From contig DMRT01000308.1 in NCBI GenBank assembly GCA_003455235.1, positions 1 to 11,430 on the forward strand: a stretch of 11,430 bases of DNA, in the 5' to 3' direction. The notes beneath the pieces are model-generated. The model was not told where the DNA came from. It worked only from the letters and a program-made list of their open reading frames with translations, and did not search any database. Source of the stretch: Chitinophagaceae bacterium (GTDB lineage Bacteria > Bacteroidota > Bacteroidia > Chitinophagales > Chitinophagaceae). Positions 1-7,619 of this stretch are shown here, piece by piece. A program made the translations under genes and the position numbers. Positions within the stretch are counted from its first letter, which is position 1, and every line of letters starts with the position of its first letter.

Positions 1-474
1 AACCGGCCGCTCGACAACGATGCCAACCTCGACGACAGTGCACAGGTTCACCTGAATGATTACCTGGCCGAAAACAATATGCTGCCCACCGTGGTGGTTC
101 ACCGCGGGCACAGTTACTGGCTGCCCCGTACCATCAGGCGGATGGCGGGCAATGCTAAAATTGTGATGCTGGGTTCCTGCGGCGGGTACAAAAACCTGAA
201 CGACATCATTGACATCAACCCCGATGCACACATTATTTCCACCAAGGAGATCGGTACCGGCGATATCAACCGCCCCATACTCAACTACCTCAATCAAACC
301 TTTGAATCCGGAAGCAAACTGGTGTGGAAGAATATGTGGGCCAGCCTGACCAAACAGTTCTCGACCGATCCCAACAAATCCGTAAGGGAAAGCTGGGAAG
401 ATTATATTCCGCCTTACAAAAACCTGGGCGCTATTTTCCTGAAAGGCTACAACAACCTGGTACAGGAACAATAA
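1..474 (+). CDS. C-terminal part of an unrecognised protein with a possible clan CD (caspase-like) His/Cys dyad; 5' end outside window
   Basis: The frame is open from the first base of the window to a TAA at 472-474, giving 157 residues; the true start lies upstream. An internal ATG at 79 is not convincing as a start because the frame stays open and protein-like before it (a run of D/N-rich residues). The visible part alternates predicted strands and helices: a hydrophobic strand ending HRGHSY (His34, His37 in window numbering), a short helix, then a strand ending MLGSCGGY (Cys60), then AHIISTKEIGTG. A His after one strand and a Cys after the next is the arrangement of clan CD cysteine peptidases such as gingipains and CHAT proteins, but the 23-residue His-Cys spacing is short for that clan. 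I do not recognise the gene; the peptidase idea is an inference and the fold could equally be a non-catalytic relative. It ends 70 nt before the ABC exporter start. Confidence 0.75.
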   Translation, partial: NRPLDNDANLDDSAQVHLNDYLAENNMLPTVVVHRGHSYWLPRTIRRMAGNAKIVMLGSCGGYKNLNDIIDINPDAHIISTKEIGTGDINRPILNYLNQTFESGSKLVWKNMWASLTKQFSTDPNKSVRESWEDYIPPYKNLGAIFLKGYNNLVQEQ

Positions 475-532
475 GCAGGTTTGGGCGGCCTGTTTTTTAT
501 GAATGGTGACCGCATACGCCTGCAAACTCCCG

Positions 533-540
533 TATTTTTG
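533..540 (+). promoter_or_regulatory. Bacteroidota -7 promoter box before the ABC exporter
   Basis: TATTTTTG matches the Bacteroidota sigma-factor -7 consensus TAnnTTTG. Its last G is 4 nt before the ATG at 545, so transcription would begin at or next to the start codon and the mRNA would be almost leaderless. No good TTTG -33 box is visible at the expected distance, so the call rests on the -7 box alone. It also argues against the in-frame upstream ATG at 503, which would lie upstream of the presumed transcription start. Confidence 0.5.
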
Positions 541-544
541 TATC

Positions 545-2383
545 ATGAGTGAGACGCCCGCTGCTAAAAAGAGGATCTTCAATTTTTCACTACTCCGCCG
601 GGTATTCCGTTTTGCAGCTCCTTATAAAAATAAATTCTATGGCTCGCTGATACTGGCCATCGTGCTGGCTGTCATCTCACCCATCCGCCCCTGGCTGATA
701 CAACTCACCATCAACAACGGCATAAAAGGAAACACCTCTTCGCATTTCATCAATAGTCCCGATGGTTTTATCATTGAGATCACCATCATACAAATTGCAT
801 TGCTGCTGCTGGAAACGGTTTTCCGCTTCTCTTTTACTTTTCTTACGGCTTCCCTGGGGCAAAGCGTGGTGAAAGACATGCGGGTGAGCACCTACCGGAA
901 AATTCTGAACCTGAACCTGTCGCAGTACGACAAAACACCCATCGGCACGCTCACTACCCGTACCATCAACGACATTGAATCCATCAACGACATTTTCAGT
1001 GATGGACTCATTCCCATCATTGCCGACCTGCTGGCCATCTTTTCTGTGCTGGCTTACATGTTTTCGGTTGACTGGAAACTGACGCTGGTTTGCCTGGCAC
1101 CTTTCCCGATTCTTATTATTGCCACCTACTTTTTTAAAGAAAGTGTAAACAAATCCTTTATCCGGGTACGGAATGCTGTTGCCAGTCTGAATGCCTTTGT
1201 ACAGGAACACATCACCGGCATGTCTATTGTGCAGGCTTTTGCGGCGGAGAAAAGAGAGTTCGGCAAATTCAACAGCATCAACAAAGAACACAGGAATGCC
1301 AACATCAAGGCCATATTCGCTTACTCGGTTTTCTTCCCGGTGGTGGAACTGGTGATGGCCTTATCCATCGGCCTGCTTGTATGGTGGGCGGCGCATGATG
1401 CTGAACAGATCAGCCAGTCAGAAAACGCAACCGGGTTCATCACCGGCAGGGCCGATAAGATTGCCGGGGTGATCACAGCCTTCATCCTTTGCCTGAACTT
1501 ACTATTCCGCCCGCTGCGGGTGATTGCCGATAAATTCAATGTGCTTCAGATGGGCATGATCGCCAGCGAGCGGGTGTTTAAAGTGCTGGACAATGATGAT
1601 ACCGCCATCAACGAGGGCATCAGGTCAACAAAAAATATGAAGGGAAAAGTGGAGTTTGACAAAGTGTGGTTTGCTTACAACGATGATAATTATGTATTGA
1701 AAGACATTTCTTTTTCGCTCAATGCCGGCGAAACATTGGCCATTGTGGGGCATACCGGCAGCGGAAAAACGTCCATCATCAGCCTGTTGAACAGGCTCTA
1801 CCCGATTAAAAAAGGGGAAATAAAGATCGATGACAGCAATATCGAGGACTTTCACCTGGATGAGTTGCGGGCGAAGATTGCGGTAGTGCTGCAGGATGTG
1901 TTCCTGTTCAGCGGCACCGTGGCCGACAATGTAACCCTCCGCAACCCGGCCATCAGGCAGGAAGACGTGGAAAGAGCGGCCAGGCTCATCGGTATTCACG
2001 ACTTTATCATGCAGCTCCCGGGGGGGTATAATTATAATGTTATGGAGCGGGGAGCCACCCTCTCGCTGGGGCAGCGGCAACTGCTTTCCTTTGTGAGGGC
2101 CCTGTTATACGATCCGGCCATCCTGATCCTTGACGAAGCCACTTCATCGGTGGATACCGAAAGCGAGGCCCTGATCCAGCATGCCATTGAAAAACTGATC
2201 GCCAACCGCAGCTCTATTGTGATAGCCCACCGCCTGTCGACCATCCGTAAGGCCAATAAGATCATTGTGCTCGACAAGGGCGAAATAAAGGAAATGGGTA
2301 CCCACGAAGAACTGCTGGAAAAGGGCGGATTTTACTACCAGCTGCACAAAATGCAGTTTAAGAAACAGGAAATACCGATTTAA
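545..2383 (+). CDS. MsbA-type ABC exporter half-transporter (fused membrane and ATPase domains)
   Basis: A 612-residue protein of the ABCB/MsbA type, expected to work as an inner-membrane homodimer (or heterodimer) that exports a lipid or hydrophobic substrate using ATP. The N-terminal half holds about six membrane segments; the first covers roughly residues 33-52. The C-terminal nucleotide-binding domain has a Walker A GHTGSGKT at 402-409 (Lys408), Q-loop Gln450, a signature LSLGQ at 506-510, Walker B ILILDE with Asp530 and catalytic Glu531, a D-loop SSVD, and the switch His562 in IAHRLS. All residues needed for ATP hydrolysis are present. The signature has Leu where LSGGQ has its first Gly, a tolerated variant. 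I chose the ATG at 545 over the in-frame ATG at 503 because the protein then opens MSETPAAKKR and the -7 box lies just before it. The lipid A flippase role of MsbA is possible, but Bacteroidota carry many paralogues, so I give no symbol. Confidence 0.93.
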   Translation: MSETPAAKKRIFNFSLLRRVFRFAAPYKNKFYGSLILAIVLAVISPIRPWLIQLTINNGIKGNTSSHFINSPDGFIIEITIIQIALLLLETVFRFSFTFLTASLGQSVVKDMRVSTYRKILNLNLSQYDKTPIGTLTTRTINDIESINDIFSDGLIPIIADLLAIFSVLAYMFSVDWKLTLVCLAPFPILIIATYFFKESVNKSFIRVRNAVASLNAFVQEHITGMSIVQAFAAEKREFGKFNSINKEHRNANIKAIFAYSVFFPVVELVMALSIGLLVWWAAHDAEQISQSENATGFITGRADKIAGVITAFILCLNLLFRPLRVIADKFNVLQMGMIASERVFKVLDNDDTAINEGIRSTKNMKGKVEFDKVWFAYNDDNYVLKDISFSLNAGETLAIVGHTGSGKTSIISLLNRLYPIKKGEIKIDDSNIEDFHLDELRAKIAVVLQDVFLFSGTVADNVTLRNPAIRQEDVERAARLIGIHDFIMQLPGGYNYNVMERGATLSLGQRQLLSFVRALLYDPAILILDEATSSVDTESEALIQHAIEKLIANRSSIVIAHRLSTIRKANKIIVLDKGEIKEMGTHEELLEKGGFYYQLHKMQFKKQEIPI

Positions 2384-2391
2384 TGATGTGC

Positions 2392-2487
2392 CAATTTGGT
2401 GATTTCCCCGGCTAAAGACAGATTTTAGTCTCGGAATACCTCTCACCGGCTAATCAGCAAATTACCAAATCATCAAATTGACTAATT
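2392..2487. repeat. Intergenic inverted-repeat element A with octamer-periodic arms (CAAAT type)
   Basis: The left arm CAATTTGGTGATT (2392-2404) pairs with AATCATCAAATTG (2468-2480), 12 of 13 positions. The right side is built of consecutive 8-nt units sharing a CAAAT-like core: AGCAAATT (2456), ACCAAATC (2464), ATCAAATT (2472) and the decayed GACTAATT (2480). Between the arms lie a direct repeat CCGGCTAA (2408-2415 and 2446-2453) and a small nested hairpin CTAAA/TTTAG (2412-2416 and 2424-2428). The element fills most of the spacer between the ABC exporter stop and the atpB promoter. It is related in unit sequence and design to the element in the atpF-atpH spacer. Function unknown; no coding potential seen. 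Confidence 0.65.
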
Positions 2488-2507
2488 GCCACATTTTTGG
2501 GCCTTAA

Positions 2508-2539
2508 TTTCATATTTCCCCCCTCCCCCCTTATCTTTG
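2508..2539 (+). promoter_or_regulatory. Probable promoter of the atpBEFH operon
   Basis: TATCTTTG (2532-2539) matches the Bacteroidota -7 consensus TAnnTTTG exactly. A TTTC at 2508-2511, one mismatch from the TTTG -33 box, lies 20 nt upstream, the usual spacing. The ATG of atpB follows 20 nt after the -7 box, which leaves a leader of about 15 nt. This is the best promoter match in the window. It also places the in-frame upstream ATG at 2497 before the transcription start. Confidence 0.6.
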
Positions 2540-2559
2540 CGCCAAAATTAAGGGCACTC

Positions 2560-4015
<1,456 letters not shown>

Positions 4016-4021
4016 TCACTT

Positions 4022-4061
4022 TACTGCATCCAAAGCACAGGGCGGAGGATGCAGTATTTTT
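4022..4061 (+). terminator. Terminator-like hairpin inside the atp operon, after atpE
   Basis: TACTGCATCC (4022-4031) and GGATGCAGTA (4047-4056) form a perfect 10-bp stem with a 15-nt loop, followed immediately by TTTTT (4057-4061). This is the shape of an intrinsic terminator. It sits 6 nt after the atpE stop and 75 nt before atpF. It may end part of the transcripts, or protect the 3' end of an atpB-atpE message, so that more c subunit is made than b and delta. The long loop makes the folding less certain. The rest of the 120-nt atpE-atpF spacer shows no -7 box. Confidence 0.6.
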
Positions 4062-4135
4062 CACCCCGCACAAATACTGAGCGAAGCCGGGGAGCGAACA
4101 ACAAATAACACAACTGAATTTAATAAAACAGCTTT

Positions 4136-4630
4136 ATGCAATTACTCACACCGGCCTTAGGCCTTATCGTCTGGACACTGTTAGCCTTCCTGATCGTTTT
4201 CTTCCTGCTGAAGAAATTCGCATGGCCTGCCATCATCGGCGGACTGGAGAAAAGGGAAAAAACCATTGCTGATTCATTGGCTACCGCTGAAAAGATCAAG
4301 CTGGAAATGGCCCAGATGAAGAACGACAACGAAGCCATCCTGGCCAAAGCCCGGGAAGAAAGGGCCACCATGCTCAAAGAAGCAAAAGAAACAAAAGACA
4401 AAATGATCAACGACGCCCGGGAAGAAGCAAAAGCCCAGGCTGCCAAGATCCTCGCCGATGCACAGGCTTCCATCAACAACCAGAAAATGGCCGCCCTTAC
4501 CGAAATCAAAAACCAGGTGGGAAGCCTTGTACTGGAAGTAAGTGAAAAAGTATTAAGAAAGGAACTGAGCAATAAATCAGAACAGGAGAACTACATTAAA
4601 ACCCTGGCGGCTGAAGTAAAATTAAATTGA
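4136..4630 (+). CDS. atpF: ATP synthase Fo subunit b (peripheral stalk)
   Basis: Subunit b anchors the stator stalk in the membrane and reaches up to the F1 head. The protein is 164 residues (156 in E. coli). One N-terminal membrane helix spans about residues 6-25 (LGLIVWTLLAFLIVFFLLKK), followed by the WPAI(I) segment typical of subunit b. The remainder is a long charged helix or coiled coil rich in Lys, Glu and Ala, with the family pattern AREEAKAQAAKILADAQ, ending in a region that binds the delta subunit. The unusually long spacer before it holds the hairpin at 4022-4061. At its 3' end the repeat element of the atpF-atpH spacer begins within the stop codon. Confidence 0.95.
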   Translation: MQLLTPALGLIVWTLLAFLIVFFLLKKFAWPAIIGGLEKREKTIADSLATAEKIKLEMAQMKNDNEAILAKAREERATMLKEAKETKDKMINDAREEAKAQAAKILADAQASINNQKMAALTEIKNQVGSLVLEVSEKVLRKELSNKSEQENYIKTLAAEVKLN

Positions 4631-4712
4631 TTTGATAATTTGGTGATTTGGTAATGTGTTCAATTGAGCAGACTCCAATCATCAAATCTTCAAATTTCCA
4701 AATCACCAAATT
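4629..4712. repeat. Intergenic inverted-repeat element B with octamer-periodic arms (CAAAT type)
   Basis: AATTTGGTGATTTGG (4637-4651) and CCAAATCACCAAATT (4698-4712) form a perfect 15-nt inverted repeat around a 46-nt centre. Both sides are strings of 8-nt units. Left: GATTTGAT (4629), AATTTGGT (4637), GATTTGGT (4645). Right, in the opposite sense: ATCAAATC (4681), TTCAAATT (4689), TCCAAATC (4697), ACCAAATT (4705). The element starts in the atpF stop codon and ends 6 nt before the atpH ATG, so it makes up nearly the whole spacer between two genes that commonly abut. Same family as the element before atpB. In RNA it would fold into a long hairpin just upstream of atpH translation; whether that matters is unknown. 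Confidence 0.75.
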
Positions 4713-4718
4713 GATATA

Positions 4719-5285
4719 ATGAACAATCCACGTTTAGCCGGCAGATACGCAAAGAGTTTACTCGACCTGGCCACCGAACAGAACCAGGTGGACACGGTTT
4801 GTGCCGATATGAAATGGATCCTGTCGATCTGCAAAAGCAATCCCGACTTTGTGAGCCTGCTGCGCAGCCCGATTGTAAAGCCTTCCACCAAAGAAAAGAT
4901 CCTGACTTCCATTACCGGGGGAAAGGTGGGAAACATCACCGGCGCCTTCATTAAGCTACTGGTGATCAAAGCAAGGGAAAGCAACCTGCCGGAAATTGCG
5001 GCCACGTATGTCGACCAATTCAATGCCATCCGGAATATTCACAAGGTAAAGATCACCACTGCGGCTCCCATTTCGGATGAGATGAAGGAAACCATTATGA
5101 CGAATGTGAAAGCAGCGGCACAGCCCGGACAAACATTTGAAGTGGATACACAGATCAAAAATGAACTGATCGGCGGTTTTGTACTGGAAACCGGCGGCGT
5201 ACTGGTGGATGCCAGCATCCTGAGAGACCTGAAAGATATCCAGAAACAATTCATGAACAACGATTACCTGCACAGGATACGTTAA
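4719..5285 (+). CDS. atpH: ATP synthase F1 subunit delta (stator)
   Basis: The delta subunit (the bacterial OSCP) joins the top of the F1 head to subunit b. At 188 residues it has the usual family length. The N-terminal helical domain (about 1-105) opens with the typical RLAGRYAKSLLDLA and contains FVSLLRSPIVKPSTKEKIL. The C-terminal domain has IKNELIGGFVLETGGVLVDA (157-176), the conserved Gly-rich hallmark of OSCP/delta, and ends with the usual DLKDIQKQF helix. It is the last gene of this operon; the strong hairpin at 5307-5343 follows and neither atpA nor atpG comes next. Translation starts 6 nt after the repeat element, without a clear Shine-Dalgarno sequence. Confidence 0.95.
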   Translation: MNNPRLAGRYAKSLLDLATEQNQVDTVCADMKWILSICKSNPDFVSLLRSPIVKPSTKEKILTSITGGKVGNITGAFIKLLVIKARESNLPEIAATYVDQFNAIRNIHKVKITTAAPISDEMKETIMTNVKAAAQPGQTFEVDTQIKNELIGGFVLETGGVLVDASILRDLKDIQKQFMNNDYLHRIR

Positions 5286-5306
5286 AAGACCAACCAACTG
5301 TTTATA

Positions 5307-5343
5307 ATGAGAAAGGCCGTTACAATGTAACGGCCTTTCTCAT
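5307..5343. terminator. Bidirectional terminator between converging atpH and MBL-fold gene
   Basis: A perfect 17-bp inverted repeat (5307-5323 with 5327-5343) around the 3-nt loop AAT; the stem includes GAAAGGCCGTTAC and its complement. It lies 21 nt after the atpH stop and 57 nt beyond the stop of the converging - strand gene, so it can serve both. No long T run follows on either strand, but the very stable stem at a convergent junction supports the call. I see nothing in the remaining 57 nt (5344-5400). Confidence 0.9.
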
Positions 5344-5400
5344 AGAAGTGTGTATATCTTTAAGGACTGTCGTTTATCGGCCGCGAAACAATTTTTACCT

Positions 5401-6147
5401 TTAAACGAAAGAATAAACCGGCGTTTTAATATCGTGGTAAAATAAAAACGTCCACTTCCCTTCTTCACCCTGCTTCCACCACGCCTGCCGTAACTCCATG
5501 CATTTCCGGCCATCGTAATCGTATTTGGCAATGAACCGGCTCTTCATCTGCTGTAACTGCGGAGCCACGTCGCCACCAAAAAAAACTTTCTGTCCACTAT
5601 CTTCGATCCAGAATACCTGGTGATGCGGTGAATGAGCCCCGCTGACATGATAGGTGATATAGCCATCAAGCACCCCGCCTCCTTCCAGCAATACCACCTG
5701 GTCGGAATGCTGCATGCCATCAAAATCTGAAACCCGGAATGACGGTGAACCTTTTTTCAGTGCAAACTCCAACTCGGCTTTCTGTACGTAATACGTGGCA
5801 TTGGGGAAGCTCAGGAATTTCTGTTTCAGCTGATCATCTTCTTTATATATGCCGCCGGCATGATCTTTATGCAGGTGGCTCAGCAGGACCTTGGTTACTT
5901 CCATAGGGCCAATGCCGTTGTTGAGCAGGTTCTGGTGTATCTGCAAGGTACCATCTGGCGTAGAGAATCCTAGTCCGGTATCAATTACAATAATATCTTT
6001 TGAAGTAATAACAGCAAAGGGTTGTATCTCTACCAGTAAACTGCCGACGGGGCGTTGCTGCAGGTCGTCTTTACCTGTATCAAATGGAACAAATTTTTTG
6101 GTACCATCGATGGTAAATGCTCCTTCACTCAGCGGAATGATCTTCAT
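5401..6147 (-). CDS. Metallo-beta-lactamase-fold hydrolase
   Basis: A 248-residue cytoplasmic-type protein with no signal peptide or membrane segment. It carries the zinc-site set of the MBL superfamily in order: HLHKDH at 91-96 (His91, His93, Asp95, His96), His172 in GAHSPHHQ, bridging Asp193 in FFGGDVAPQ, and His238 in LFYHDIKTP. An upstream VIDTGLG (54-60) is the usual strand-turn before the metal loop. A complete binuclear site is therefore expected. The general layout recalls the lactonase/arylsulfatase-like branch of the superfamily that includes AiiA-type acyl-homoserine lactonases, but the substrate cannot be told from sequence. It lies 52 nt downstream of rodA on the same strand with its own -7 box, so it may be co-transcribed or independent. 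Confidence 0.88.
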   Translation of the reverse strand: MKIIPLSEGAFTIDGTKKFVPFDTGKDDLQQRPVGSLLVEIQPFAVITSKDIIVIDTGLGFSTPDGTLQIHQNLLNNGIGPMEVTKVLLSHLHKDHAGGIYKEDDQLKQKFLSFPNATYYVQKAELEFALKKGSPSFRVSDFDGMQHSDQVVLLEGGGVLDGYITYHVSGAHSPHHQVFWIEDSGQKVFFGGDVAPQLQQMKSRFIAKYDYDGRKCMELRQAWWKQGEEGKWTFLFYHDIKTPVYSFV

Positions 6148-6151
6148 GCCG

Positions 6152-6159
6152 CAAAATTA
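6152..6159 (-). promoter_or_regulatory. Bacteroidota -7 promoter box before the MBL-fold gene
   Basis: Read on the - strand, TAATTTTG matches TAnnTTTG, and its final G is 4 nt before the ATG at 6147. This is the same geometry as the box in front of the ABC exporter, again implying a leaderless or nearly leaderless transcript. I see no clear TTTG -33 element at the expected spacing. It lies in the short rodA-MBL spacer, so it would give the MBL gene expression separate from the mre/rod cluster. Confidence 0.5.
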
Positions 6160-6199
6160 ACTCTTAAAGGTCTTAAACCTTGCCATGATTTAACCCGGG

Positions 6200-7549
6200 C
6201 TACCTCAGCACCATCTGCCGGTCGGCATCCAGTTTTATCAAAATAAAAAGAAGAATGGTAAATGTAAGTAAGGAAGAACCGCCATAACTCATCAAAGGCA
6301 GCGTAATGCCGATAACGGGCGCCAGGCCAATGGTAACACAGATGTTCACCGATACGTGGAAGAAAATGATGCCGGCCACCGAATACGCATACACCCGGCT
6401 GAAAGTACTTCGCTGACGCTCGGCAATGCGGATGATCCGCAGCAGCAGGAAAAGATAAATGAGCATCAGCAGGCCGCTTCCCCAGAAACCGAAGTTCTCG
6501 CCTACGGAAGTAAAGATAAAATCAGTATGTTGCTCGGGTACAAAATCGCCCTGCGTTTGCGTACCCTTTAAAAATCCTTTGCCGGCAAAGCCGCCGGAAC
6601 CAATGGCAATCTTGGATTGTTTCACATTATAATCCTGCGCTTCTTTCTCTTTCTTTTTTGTTTTTTCATCCACTACTGTCAGCTGTACTGTCTTGCTGTC
6701 GGCATATGGATTGGTTTTACCCACCATGCTGAAAATGCGCTCGGCCTGGTATCCTTTCAGCACATGCTTGAAAATAAAGGGTACCACAAACTGCACAAAA
6801 CCCACGCAGCAGGCCCAGCCCAGCAGGATGAACAGCAGCACCGCAAAATTCCGTTTTATCTTACGCCAGTATACATATACCAGGATGGCAGCAATCACGG
6901 AGAACCCGATGATGAGTTCCCATCCCTCAAACAAGAGGGTGACCACCAGCAACACGGCTACCGAAGTACCGGCAATGAGGTAACCCGGCGGCAACCCTTC
7001 CCGGTACATGGGAATAAGAAATGAAAAATATACGAGGGCCAGCCCGGTTTCCCCCTGCAGGATGGAGAACACCGCCGGGGTAAAAGCAATGGCAGCTGCA
7101 ATGAGCTGCGCCTTTGGTTTCTTGAAATCTGTTTCCTGCTGCGACAGATATTTAGACAGGGCCAGCGCCGTAAATATCTTGCACAATTCCACCGGCTGCA
7201 GGTTCATAAAGCCAAGTGGTATCCAGCTGCGGGAACCTTTAATCTCCTTACCCACCACAAACGTGGCCAGTATCAGCAGGATGCCCACCAGGTATGAAAG
7301 ATTAGACGTGGCCGTAAACAGTTTACTGTCGGTAAGCAGGATGAAAACGGCCAGCAGAAGGCAGGCGCCAAAAAAATAAAACTGCTTGCTGTAATTTTTT
7401 TTAAACCCGATGAAGGTCTGTACCACGTTGTCCGTGCTCCGGTATTCCACCGAAAAAATACAGAGGATACCGATGGTAACAAGGATGGCATACAGCCAAA
7501 CCATCACCCAGTCGATTCCTTTTGATATGGCAGGGTTCCGTTGATACAT
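6200..7549 (-). CDS. rodA: RodA, SEDS-family peptidoglycan glycosyltransferase
   Basis: RodA polymerises glycan strands from lipid II during side-wall growth, working with PBP2. The protein has 449 residues and many membrane helices. SEDS signatures are clear: GSRSWIPLGFMNLQPVEL (105-122), QSKIAIGSGGFAGKGF (311-326), VPEQHTDFIF (337-346) with the essential Asp at 343, and the C-terminal PLMSYGGSSLL (418-428). It is longer than E. coli RodA (370), partly through a charged insertion at about 281-308 (DEKTKKKEKEAQ) in the large extracytoplasmic loop just before the QSKIAIGSGG motif. The ATG at 7549 precedes a short N-terminus before the first helix. It follows mrdA by 70 nt, the usual mrdA-rodA order. 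Confidence 0.96.
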   Translation of the reverse strand: MYQRNPAISKGIDWVMVWLYAILVTIGILCIFSVEYRSTDNVVQTFIGFKKNYSKQFYFFGACLLLAVFILLTDSKLFTATSNLSYLVGILLILATFVVGKEIKGSRSWIPLGFMNLQPVELCKIFTALALSKYLSQQETDFKKPKAQLIAAAIAFTPAVFSILQGETGLALVYFSFLIPMYREGLPPGYLIAGTSVAVLLVVTLLFEGWELIIGFSVIAAILVYVYWRKIKRNFAVLLFILLGWACCVGFVQFVVPFIFKHVLKGYQAERIFSMVGKTNPYADSKTVQLTVVDEKTKKKEKEAQDYNVKQSKIAIGSGGFAGKGFLKGTQTQGDFVPEQHTDFIFTSVGENFGFWGSGLLMLIYLFLLLRIIRIAERQRSTFSRVYAYSVAGIIFFHVSVNICVTIGLAPVIGITLPLMSYGGSSLLTFTILLFILIKLDADRQMVLR

Positions 7550-7619
7550 ACGGTGAACCGTGAATGGAGAGGCGTAAATCGGGAATACCTGAAGTAACTC
7601 ACGATTAAGGTCTCACTAC

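Noticed and set aside
503..544. In-frame upstream ATG extending the ABC exporter by 14 residues
   Set aside because: It lies upstream of the TATTTTTG box and would add a residue run unlike the family N-terminus; the ATG at 545 fits better.
677..1291. A 204-codon open frame on the - strand opposite the ABC exporter
   Set aside because: It is covered by the membrane domain of the exporter on the other strand and its translation is low-complexity and charged without recognisable features.
545..2383. LSLGQ in place of LSGGQ as a sign of an inactive ABC ATPase
   Set aside because: The Ser, second Gly and Gln are kept, as are Walker A Lys, Walker B Glu and the switch His; Leu at this place is a tolerated variant.
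2497..2559. In-frame upstream ATG extending AtpB by 21 residues
   Set aside because: It precedes the probable promoter -7 box, and the ATG at 2560 begins a standard signal peptide.
4064..4092. CCCCG/CGGGG pairing in the atpE-atpF spacer as a second hairpin
   Set aside because: Only 5 bp over a 19-nt loop, and not followed by a T run; the hairpin at 4022-4056 is far better.
6167..6181. Small inverted repeat AAGGT/ACCTT between rodA and the MBL-fold gene, as a terminator
   Set aside because: Only 5 bp with no T run; too weak to call.
7550..7561. Short palindrome (ACGGT/ACCGT) just upstream of the rodA start
   Set aside because: Five-base arms with a 2-nt centre are expected by chance and do not match a known operator.
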